Positions 24,601-36,600 of a DNA stretch of 64,000 nucleotides are shown piece after piece. The stretch comes from Vombatus ursinus (Eukaryota > Chordata > Mammalia > Diprotodontia > Vombatidae). A model generated the notes under the pieces. It worked only from the letters and a program-made list of their open reading frames with translations. It did no database searches and was not told the DNA's origin. The stretch's first letter is position 1; the number at the start of each line of letters is the position of its first letter. A program made the translations under genes and the position numbers. The stretch spans positions 35,494,835-35,558,834 of the forward strand of contig NW_020954610.1 of the NCBI RefSeq assembly GCF_900497805.2, given 5' to 3'.

Positions 24601-27600
24601 TACTTACCTGTACTGGATTTATATCAATGATGAAAAAATTAAGTATTAGGTATCTTCCCTACAAACAACAGGCTACTAAAATATTAGCCTTTGTAGGCAA
24701 GTCACAGCTTTGCAAACTAATTCTTTTAAGTTCCTTAACTCAGATAAGATTAGGAAACAAAGGGTTCTAACGGTCAAAGTTTCAAAGGTCTGAAAACTTT
24801 GAAATGCTGCCCACTTACCTTTGTTTTTAAAAGATCAGCTATGTCAGAATGATTATTAAATGGCTTCTGTTGCTGTGATTGCCTGTGCTTCACCCACTGG
24901 TCACCTGGAGAATTATCTGGAAACAACTGCTGGTTGTAGCGAAATTTAGATCTACTATACACACCAAGCCAGGAAAAGAAAAGAAAGTCCAGGTTAGGGA
25001 AACTTGCTTTTAGTATAATATAAATCTACAATACATAGCAAATCAGAGAAAGAAAAGAAAAAGCAGGTCAGAGAATTTTTAAAATTACCTAATAAAAATC
25101 AATTTTTCAATTAAATTTAGCTTATGATTAAAGTTTTTAAAAATCTTTTCTAAATTAAAACATGCTCCCACTTCAATCCCAAAGAAGAAGCAGAAAAGAA
25201 ACTAATTTCTTTTTTTTGGTCCAGGCTTTTAATTTTGTCAGTTTAAGGTAACTCCTAGTAAGAAAACTCTGTCTGTAAGTATAAATCATCAATTGTTCTG
25301 TAACCTATAATCTTAAAAAGAGTTGCCGAAGATGTTAAATGTCAGTCAGATCAAAGCTTGAACCCAGGTCTCCCTGACTCCGAAGTGAGCTTTCTATTCA
25401 CTATACCACACTGTCTCTCTAGTAAATAAAGTTACCAATAAATATGAAGCCCCATTTTGTGTTGCCAGAAAGAAGGAAGGGCCAGCACAGGCTCATTTTT
25501 GTCTTCCATTGCTTGGTCCACCCCTTAATAGCAAACACTCAGAGCGTAATAAAAATTAGGTTCTCTTTTATCTGGAGACAAAATCCATTATAAAAGTACA
25601 TACAGCAAGTAATCAAAATTTAAAGACATAACAGAAAAACTCCTGAGTTACTAAACCCAATGAGGTAGTGGAGACAAAGGAAGTACAGAGGGGATAAATT
25701 CACCAGCTTCAAGTTGCAACAACAATCAAGAAAACTCACAAAGTTATATCCAGATACATCTTCCTTAAGTGGATCAGTGAGCCACAATTCTAGTTGCTCC
25801 TGACTATGCTCAGTTCAGGGGTAGGTAGGTGGTGTAGTGGATAGAGGGCTGAGCCTGAGTCAGCAAGACTTGGATTCAGATTTGGCCTCAGACTCTTACT
25901 AGCTGTGTGACCCTGGGCAAGTCACTTAACCCTGTTTGCCTCAATTTTCTCATCTGTAAAATGAGCTAGAGAAGAAAAAGGCAAACCACTTCAGTATCTT
26001 TGCCAAGAAAACCCCACAAGGGGTCACGAAGAGTCAGATATGACTGAAAATGACTAAATAACAACAACAAAAAATGCTCAGGTTGGGGTGTAAGAACCCT
26101 TTACTTGCAATCTGCTGGCTTCTGAAGCTGCTCACATATGCAAACCTGGGATCCTTTTCTTCCCTTGGGGCTCAAAAGTTCCCAAGCTTCCCCTGTCTCA
26201 CTTTCACCCTCGATATCTAATATTAACAGAATTTTAAATGTAGTCCGGACAGGACGGGTGGCTAACATGTGAATACCTGGAGTCGCACAAAGCAGGCAAG
26301 AGACATGAGTGCCAGCAAATAAGTAGAAGCTTAATTACTTTCAGAGTGAGGAAGCTTAATTACTTTCAGAGTGAGGAATGTTCTACATGCTGGAGAAATG
26401 GCACAGTTTTTATATATAAATTACAAGTGGGAAAGGGGAAATCACTTCCAGGGCCCAGCCCATGAGTGCAGGACAATACAGGTGTTCTGGAGCCCTGTGA
26501 TGGGAAGAGGTTCTACAATGTTTGATTCACTATACTTAAACATACACAGGCACAGGAATGTAGTGATTGTGAGAGCATTGTCAATGGTTTAACTGATCAT
26601 TTCAAGTTGCATTATAAGTTTCTGACTCCTAAGACAGAAGAGGCAGCTCTGAGAAATCTAAATTATTGGTATATTCATTACATATATCATATCGATTAAA
26701 ATGAAAATCATAATTCCCTTCACAGATTCAATGCCTGGAATGCACTCCCTCCTCATCTCTGCCCTTTAAAATCCCTGGCTTCCTTCAAGACTCAGTTCAA
26801 CATCACCAGATCCTACACAAGACAATTCTTGATCACTGATTTCCTAAGAAGCAGTTTGGCAGAGCAGATAAAGTACTGGACTTCAATCAGGAAGACCTGA
26901 GTTTGAATCCCACCTTGGGTATTTACTTGCTTGTATGACCCTGGGCAAGTCACTTCCCTCTCTCAGCTTCAGTTTCCTCATCTATAAATATGGGATCATA
27001 ATAGCACCTACCTCAAAGGGTTGTTATGGGATTATATAGTTCCAGTCAGTCAACAAGCACTGATTAAACACTATATGTCAGGCACTATCCTAACCTTTGG
27101 TAATACAAAGAGACACAAAAACATGGTTCCTTTACTCATGGACCTCACACTCTAATGGAGGAGACTATGAAAATAATTATGTACATATAAATGGAAGGTA
27201 ATCTTATTGTTTATGCATAAGTAAATACTTTTAAGATTTATTAATACGAGATCATTGGTTTTTTTTACATTCATATTAAACATATTTTCACATTAGCCAT
27301 GATGTAAAGAAGAATTAGAACTAATGGGAGGAACCACGAGAAAGAAGAAACAAAACAAAACAAAAGAAAAAGAGAGCAAATAGTATGCTTCCATCTGCAT
27401 TTAGACATGGAAGGTAATCTTAGAAGGAAGGGACAGGGAGAAAGAGAGAAATGTGACTGGAAAAGGCCTCCCAAGATGGAATTTGAGCTGCATCTCAAAG
27501 GAAGCTAGAAATTAGAAAGGAGGAAGAGCCTTCCAGGCAAAGGGAACAGTGAGTGCAAATGCACAGTGAGAAGATGGGTGTTGCATGTAAAGAACAGCAA

Positions 27601-30600
27601 GTAGGTCACTGTATATGAATAAAGTATGTATAGCGTTGTACAAACCTTCCAATGCTATAAAAATGCCACCTATTATCCTTATCATCTTCAAAAACCGCCT
27701 TGTAACTATTCTGTATATACCTATATATGTATATGTTTGTCTCCCCTGATAGAATGTAAGTTTCTTGAAAGCAGGGGCTTCTTTGGCTTTTGTCTTTGTA
27801 TCACCAGGTTCTAGTATTGTGACTGGCACACAGAAGGTGCTTAAAATGTTTGTGAATTGACTGAACAGAGCGGATTATTTATTTTCCTTCTATAGCTTTA
27901 CCATAACATGTTTGGCTAGGACATAATTTTGTTTTGTAAAAGACTGTGTTGGCCTCTTTCTATGCTAGAAGAAGACTGGGAGAAGCTATACCACTTTCTG
28001 TTATTTAAAAAATCTTATAAATATATTCAGGTTTGACACTCAAGACACATTCCAAACACTCCACAGAATATATTCCCAGATGTGAATTAAGAATGCCTAA
28101 AAGAGTTAGTCTGAATGTTAGTATGTACCACTTTTACTTTTTGATAGTTTATCAATTTCATACAGAAAGGATGTTCACTTTAGAATTACTAATCTAGTAT
28201 AAATATTGTCCCAAATTTTATTGTCATTCAGTGTTTTCATTCACATTGTTGTAGTCATTATATCTGTTGTCCTTTCACCTCTACTGCCATACTCTCCATC
28301 AATTCACATAAGTTTTCCTATGTTTCTGTGAATTCTTGTTCACTGTATTTTATGGCACAAAAATACATCTATTACACATTGATATACCGTAGTCTGGCTA
28401 TTCCCCAATTGTTAGGCACACAGTTTATCCCCATCTATTAGCTTTTACAATTAGTTCTGTTCTGAATATTTTTGTACATTGAGTCTTTTGTTGCTGTCAA
28501 TTACCTTCGTTGAGATAACTCAATAGTGGAATCTCTGGGTCAAAGAAGATGAACAGTTTAGTAATTTTTTTTACATAATTCCAAGTTTATTTTCAGAATG
28601 ATTAGATGAACTCACAGCTCCACCAGCAATGAATGAGTATCCCCGTCCAGGATAGTGAAGCTATGCCATATGAAGCTCATGCCACTTGAAGCTCACTGGA
28701 AGGGAATGGACATGCTTAACCCGGAGAAGAAAAGATTCAGGGGGGCCATGATAGCTAAGCTATTCAAATATGTAGAGAGCCGTCAGGTGGAAGAAGTAAG
28801 ATTAAACTGGACCAAGAGGGCAGAATCAGTAGCAACTGACAGAAGTTACAAAGAGGAAAAATTTAGGCTTGAGGTCAGGAAAAATTTCTTAAAAATCAGA
28901 GTTGTCAAAAATAGAACAAGTTGGGGCAGCTAGGTGGCGCAGTGGCCACAGCACCGGCCCCGGATTCAAGAGGAACCGAGTTCAAATTCGGCCTCAGACA
29001 CACAACACTTACTAGCTGTGTGACCTGGTCAAGTCACTTAACCCCACTGCCTCACCAAAAAAAAAAAAAAATTGAACAAGTTACTTTAAGAAGTGGTAGG
29101 TTCTCCTTTCTCGGAGCTCTTCAAGCAAAGGCTGAATGATCACTTTTTGAGTATGCTAGAGGAGAGATTCTGTTCAGGTACGAGTTGGACTAAATGGACA
29201 CTAAAGTCTCTTCCAACTCTCACAGTCCTTCCAGAATTGACTTTTTCTGTCTTTTAGTATTTTTGCTAATTTGATAAATGTTAGGTGATACCTGAATTAT
29301 TTCAATGTGTACTTCTGTGATTATTAGTTATTTTATGGTTGGTGCTAATCTCTATTTCTTCTTTTGAAAACTATGTTTTCAGGTTACTTGATATTGAGAA
29401 TTTCTTTTAATTTTATATTTTATCCAACTTCCTTGGTTGTTGAACTTTTATTAGAGATGTTTAATGCAAAGATTTTTTCCCCATACACTCTATCTTTTCT
29501 TTTTATTCTAGTTGCATTAGTTGTACCACTTGTTAAAAAAAATTTCCTTTTTTTTTCTTTTTTAGTGAGGCAATTGGGGTTAAGTGACTTGCCCAGGGTT
29601 ACACAGCTAGTAAGGGTCAAGTGCCTGAGGCTGGATTTGAACTCAGGTCCTCCAGACTCTAAGGTTGGAGCTCTATCCTATTTGGAGCACCACCTTGCTG
29701 CCCCAAACTTATTTTTTATTTTTTTATTTTGGAGGCAATTGGGGTTAAGTGACTTGCCCAGGGTCACACAGTTAGTAAGAGGCTCAGGCTAGATTTGAAC
29801 TCAGGAAGGCTCATCTTCAGGCCCAGCACTCTATCCACTACACCACCTACCTGCTCCAAAAAATTTCTTTTTTGATTAAAAATTTAATCAGTATACAAAG
29901 AACAAGTGGACTACATAAGAAATTGTAAAATGCTTTATACACTTTGAAAGAAATATCTCTACCTATACATACATTCACACACTTTCACGAGGTAGTAACA
30001 AAACTGCTCTATTTGTTTGTGAGCTCCCTTACCCTCTTCTATGCTTGGTTTGTTTTATTCTGTACACTGTAAAAGGTTTTACTGATGCCAGGAATCTTTT
30101 TTGGGGGGTGGGGAAGGGGGAGTACCTTCTAACCCCCACTTCCAAACACTGGGAATCTCTTATAACAAAACAGATCAACAAAATGTTGGCCCTGTCTGAA
30201 TCACTTCTCTTCAAAGAGGTAGAAGGTATGTTTGTTTCATCATCAGTTTTTTGAAGTCACTACTTGTTTGCTGCTTTCATCAGAGTTCCAGTTCTCAGAT
30301 CTTTCAAAGTAGATTTTATTCACATTAGGGTAAAAAGGCAGAATGCCAGAAAAATGAGCTGTGTAAACCGACGTTAAGATACTACAAGAAATCCCAATTT
30401 GTGGCTTTATGTAACATTAGATAACATGAATTATGTCATTTCAGCAAACACTGCCCTAAAGCATTGTTCCAGAGAACTACATTAATATAATAGATTACAA
30501 TATATGAAAAAACTACTATGTAAAAAACTACTTTAGAATTATAGTCACATTTCTCTCTATAAAAGGGTTTTATTGCATTATTTTGCATCACGGACTTCTC

Positions 30601-33600
30601 TGGCAGTTTGGTGAAGCCTTTTAAATGCATAAAACAAAATATGCAGAAATACAAAAGAAATAAATTGTATTGAAATGAAGTTATCAAATTTTTTGTTAAA
30701 GTTCATAGGTTCCAAGAACCCCTCCTTTAAAGAGAATCCTGTCACATCCTTTGAATATAATACCAGAAATTGTAGTCTATAGACTGAAAAAGCACAAAAC
30801 AACCTTCCTCAAGGCATATGCTACTTAATCATCAGATTGCACTTATTAGCAAGATCTGGAATCCTTTGATTTAGGATCAAAATGGGATCATTACAAGAGA
30901 CACTCCCAAACTGACATGTCCTTTAAAAAAGGACATTAAAAAAAAAAAAGCTAAGTTAGAGGGGGAACCAAGATGGCAGAGAAGAGGGAGCATTCCAGTC
31001 AAACCCTCATCATTCTCCTCCAAACAACTTTAAAATAATTTGTCAGTGATCATTCCCCAATTGTTAAATGATCAAAAGATATGAACAGGCAGTTTTTTGA
31101 AGAATCAATTAAAGCAATCTATAGCCATATGATAAAATGCTGAAAATCACTACTGATTAAAGAAATGAAAATTAAAATAACTCTGAGGTATCACCTTACA
31201 CCTATCAGACTGGCCAATACAACAGAAAAGGAAAAGCTGGAGGGGATATGGAAAAACTGGTACACTAATGCACTGTTGGTGGAGTTATGAACTGATTCAA
31301 CCATTCTACAGGGTAATTTTGTACTATGCCTATAAGGCTATAAAACCTTTTGACCCAGCAATACCACTACAAGATCTGTATTCAAAAGAGACCAAAGAAA
31401 AAGACCTATTTATACAAAAATATTTATAGTTGCTCCAGGCAAAGAACTGGAAATTGGGAGGATGCCCATCAACTGGGGAATGGCTGAACAAATTGTGGTA
31501 TATGATTGTGATGGAATACTCTTTTGCTATATAAGAAATGACAAGCAGGATGCTTTCAGAAAAACTTTGGAAGATTTATATGAACTGATGCAAAGTGAAG
31601 TAAGCAGAACCAGGAGAACACTACACACAGTAACCACAATATTGTATGATGATCAACTATGAATGACCTAGCTTTTCCCAACAACAGAATGATCTAAGAC
31701 AATTCTGAAGGACTGAAGATAAAAAATAAATGCCAGCCCCCTCCAGAGAAAGAACTGATAGAGTCTGAATGCTGATCAAAGAAATACTTTTTTTTTAACT
31801 TTTTGAATTTTTCTTGGGGTTCTTTTTTTCTGGTCTGTTTTCTTTCACAACATGGTTAATATGGCAATATATTCTACATGACTGCACATGTATAATCTAT
31901 ACCAAATTGCTTGCCTTTTCAAGGAGGGGGGAAGGGGAGAGAGGGAGAGAATTTGGAACTCAAAAAAAATATTTTTTAAAGGATGTTAAACATTGCTTTT
32001 ATATGTAAAAAATAAAATAAAATTTAAAACAAAAAAGTAAAAGCACTCGTCACACTGAATTCTGGAGCAGCATAGCCAACAAAAAAGTCAGGGTGAGACA
32101 CTGTAACAGCCCAACACAACTTAGGAGTTTGGAAGGAGAGGTCTCAGGACGGGGCTGGCCTGTTCCAGCTCAGGACAGTGGCAATATCATCTGTGGGGCC
32201 TTGAAGCCTACTGCAGCAGTGACTGCAGCAGCAACAGTTCCAGGAGTTATCACTGCTGAGAGTTGGTAAGTAGATTGGACAACTAGTCAGAAAGATTACA
32301 AGAAACCCCTGTGGAGTCACTGGGCTCAGCACTGGGCACCATTTGGTAATTACACTATCCAATACCCAGTTCTGGGATACAGTTCCTGGGCAGAGAGAGC
32401 TTGTAGTCACAAAGGAGTAGGGTCCCTTCAAAGACAGAGAGAGGAACACTAACACTAGTGGGTACAGGGGAACAGAGGGCCTTCCTAGATAAGGACCAGA
32501 ACACAGAGCAGTGACCACATCTCTGCCCAGATCACACCACCTCAAAAGCACCAAATATTTACATACTCCCAGAACTACCTGTGAGAACAGCAGGGCAAAA
32601 AAACCAGAACTCTGGGACAATGACCACCACTCCCTACCACTTCAAAGGTGAGGAGAGCCCCACCCTAATACAAAGTTCAAAATCATGAAACAGGTGGGGA
32701 AAATGAGCTAACAACAACAACAAAAAAGCCTCCTTCATATAAAGCTACTATAATGACAAGGAAACTCAGGAGAAGACAAAGGCATGAAAACATCTATAAT
32801 CAAAGCCTTAAAGACAACGTGCAGCTAAAGAGCTAAATGCCCAACAAGAATCCAAAAAAGAGCTAAAGAGATTTTTAAAATAGCAAAAAAAAAAAAAGAT
32901 TTTAATAATCAAATAAAAGTGGTAGAGGAAAGAGTGGGAAAAATAATAAGCATAAAGGGCTGAGCCAAGATGACAGAGTAAAACCATGATCTCACCTGCA
33001 TTCTTCCAACACTCCCTTCCAAACAACCACACTGGGGTGGTGGCTCAAAGTGGGAATATATACATACTCAGGTGGGTATAGAAATCTATCTTATCCTATA
33101 GGGAAATAAGTGGGAAAGGGGACAAGAGAAGGGGAAGTGGGGGAGGTAGACACTGACAGAAATGAGGGCAGATTAAGGGAGGCAGTCATCAGAAGAAAAA
33201 CATACTTTTGAAAAAGGACAGGGTAAAAAGAGAGAGAAGTATAAACAGGCAGGAAAATAGGACGGAGGGAAATACATAGTAATTTAACTGTGAATGTGAA
33301 TGGGAAGTACTCATAAAACAGAAGCAGATAGCAGAATGGATTAAAAACCAGACTCCAACAATATGATGTTTACAAGAAAAACATCTGAAAAAGAGAGACA
33401 CACATAGAGAATAAAAATAAGGAGATGGAGCAGAATACATTATGCTTCAGCTGAGGTTAAAAAAAAAGCAGAGACAGGAATCATTATCTCAGACAAAGCA
33501 AAACAAAAATAGACCTAATTAAAAGAAAGAAGCAGGGAAACTATTATTTTGCTAAAAGGTGCCATAGATAATGAAATAATATCAGTACTAAACATATATG

Positions 33601-36600
33601 CAACAAATGGTATAAGCCTCAAATTCTGAAAGTGAGTTAAATGAGTTACAGGAAAATAGTAAAACAATACTAGTGAGGGAACTAAACTTTCCCTTCTCAG
33701 AACTAGATCAATTTAATCATAAAATAAAGATGAAAGAAATTAAGGAAACAAATAGAATTTTAAAAGAAGTTAGATATGATAGACTTCTGGAGAAAACTGA
33801 GTGGGAATAGAAAGAAGTATACCTTTTCTCAGCTGTACATGGCACTTTCATAAAAATTAACCATGTATTAGGGCATTAAAATCTGACAATCAAATGCAAA
33901 AAAGCAGAATTATTCAATGCATCCTTTTCAGACATAATACAATAAAAATTACATTCAATAAAGGGCCATGGAAAGTTAGATAAAAAATTAATTGTAAATT
34001 AAATAATCTAATCCTCAAGAATGAGTGGATCAAAGAAAAAAATCATAGAAACAATCAATAATTTCATTAAAGATAATGACAACAGTAAGACAACATATGA
34101 AAATTTATGGCGGGTGAAATCAAAATGGCTGAGTAAAGACAGGGACTCACTTGAGCCCTCCCCCAAATCCCTCCCAACACCTATAAAAAAATTACTCTAA
34201 ACAAATTCTAGAGTAGTAGAACTCACAAAAAGACCAAGTGAAACTAATTTCCAGCCCAAGACAACCTGGAAGGTCAACAGGAAAGGTCTGCTGCACCGGG
34301 CTGGGACAGGAGTGCAGTCCAGCACAAGCAGCGCCAGCACAGACTGGGCCCCAGCAAACCTGGAACAGGCCTCAGGGGACTGAATCACAGACAGCTGTGG
34401 TGGTTTCCAGACTTTTCAACCCAAAAACAATTTAGAAGGTCAGTAGGAAAAGTCTGTTGGACCTGGATGAGAAAGGAGTGCAGTCTAGCCCTGCCCCTAG
34501 TACAGTGCCAGGGCAGCAGCAGTGGCAGAAGCGGTGGAAATGGCTGCTTCCAAAGCTCTCAATCCACAGATGGTAAGGGGATTGAACAACTGATCAGAAG
34601 GAGATTACATGGGTCTCTGCTGGTACTGAGGCAGGATTCTGTTCCTTTGCCCATACTTGGATCTGGGTTGCAGTCCTGAGGCAAGACGGAGCACTGGCAT
34701 AGCACAGCTTGTAGCAGCAGTGGAGAGGGAACCCTCTTCACAGTTGGTCTAGGGCAGAAAAGAGTGCTTGTGGTCACTCACAGACCTGAGCACAGGCCAG
34801 GAGAGGATTAAAAACCTCTCCTTAAATCATACCACCTTGGAAGAACTGAAAACTTACAGGGCCCTAGAAGAATCTCTGAAAACAGTTGCACAAAACCCCT
34901 GAAGCTTGGGACAGTAAGCCCTCCACTCTGGAAGCAGAGCCCTACCTCAACAAAGAGTTAAAAAGTCAAGTAATTGGCTGGGAAAATGAGCAAACAGCAG
35001 GAAAAAACTCAGACTATAGAAACTTACTTTGGTAACAAGGAAGATCAAAACTTACAACCAGAAGGAAGACAAAAAAGTCAAAGTTCCTCCAAGAAAAATA
35101 TGAGGCCATGGAAGAGCTCAAAAAGGATTTTGAAAATCAAGTAAGAGAAGTAGAGAGAAAATTGGGAAGAGAAATGAGAGTGATGCAAGAAAATCATGAA
35201 AAACTAGTCAACAGCTTGCTAAAAGAGACCCAAATAAATATTGAAGAAAACAACACCTTAAAATATAGACTGGTCCAAAAAGCCAATGAAGAGAAGAATG
35301 CCTTAAAAAGCAGAATTGGCCAAATGGAAAAGGAAGTCCAAAAGCTCACTGAAGAAAATAATTCTTTAAAAATTAGAATGGAGCAAATGGAAGCTAGTGA
35401 CTCTATAAGAAATCAAGAAATTATAAAACAAAAACAAAACAATGAAAAAATAGAAGACAATGTGAAATATCTCATTGGAAAAATAACTGACCTGGAAAAT
35501 AGATCCAGGAGAGATAATTTTTAAAATTATTGGACTACTTGAAAACCATGATCAAAAAAAGAGCCTAGACATCATCTTTCAAGAAATTATCAAGCAAAAC
35601 TGCCCTGATATTCTACAACCGGAGGGTAAAATAGAAATGGAAAGAATCCACTGATCACACCCAAAAGGAAAACTGCCAGGAATATTACAGCCAAATTTCA
35701 GAATTCCCAGGTCAATGAGAAACTATTGCAAGCAGCCAGAAACAATTCAAATATTGTAGAAACACAATCAGGATAGCACAAGATTTAGCTGCTTCCACAT
35801 AAGGGATCAGAGGGCTTGGAATATGATATTCCAGAGGTCAAAGGAGCTAGGATTAAAACCAAGAATCATCTACCCAGCAAAACTGAGTGTAATCAATGAG
35901 GGAGGGAAATTGACATTCAATGATGTAGAGGAATTTAATGCATTCTTGAGAAAAAAAACAAAACTAAATAGAAAAACTGTCTTTCAAATACCAGACTCAA
36001 GAGAAGCATGAAAAGGTAAACAGGAAAGAGAAATCATAAGGGACTTATTAAAGTTGAACTGTTTACACTCCTACTTGGAAAGATGGTATTTGTAACTCAT
36101 GAGACCTTTCTCATTATTAGGGTAGCTGGAAGGAATATATATAGACAGAGGGCACAAGGTGAGTTGAATATGAAGGGATGATAGCTATAAAATAAAATTA
36201 AGGGGTGAGAGAGAGGAATGTACTGGGAGAAGGAGAAAGGGAGAGGTAGAATAGGGTAAATTATCTCACATAAAAGGCAAGAAAAAAGCTTTTACAGCGA
36301 AGGGGAAGAGGGGAAAGGTGAGAAGGAATGAGTGAACCTTACTCTCACTGGATTTGGGTTAAGGAGGGAATAATATACACGGCTCAATTGGTGGAAATCT
36401 AGCTTACTCTATAGGAAAGTAGGGGAAAAGGGGACGGGGGGGAGTGACAGAAGGGAGGGCAGATTGGGGGAGGGGGAAAATCAGAAGCAAAAACTTTTGA
36501 GGAGGGACAGGTTGAAAGGAGAGAATAGAATAAACGGGGGTGGAATAGGACGGAGGGAAATTTAGTCTTTCACAACATGACTATTATGGAAGTGCTTTGC

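Larger units (their letters stand above)
20508..24818 (-). other. DCP2: DCP2 intron 8
   Basis: 4,311 bp; donor GTAAGT, tandem acceptor TAGCAG. Contains a SINE (21.70-21.86 kb) and an L2 split by an RTE LINE (22.43-24.39 kb). 20.5-21.69 kb, 21.88-22.4 kb and 24.4-24.8 kb hold nothing that I recognise. Confidence 0.9.
28105..29540 (-). mobile_element. old L1 3' region, split by a CR1/L3 insertion
   Basis: Left arm to about 28,645 (TGGCTATTCCCCAATTGTTA, TGAATATTTTTGTACATTGA, CTCACAGCTCCACCAGCAAT); right arm from about 29,225 (TTTTTGCTAATTTGATAAAT, TTAGGTGATACCTGAATTAT). The arms join at the position where L1 reads ...ATGCATTAGTGTCCCAG.... Diverged. Confidence 0.7.

Noticed and set aside
29364-29792. 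142-codon plus-strand open frame
   Set aside because: Starts in reversed L1 and ends in two reversed SINEs; the repeated peptide [14 protein letters not shown] is the SINE translated twice.
32144-32620. 158-codon minus-strand open frame
   Set aside because: Antisense of an L1 5' UTR, which is GC-richer and so has long chance frames.
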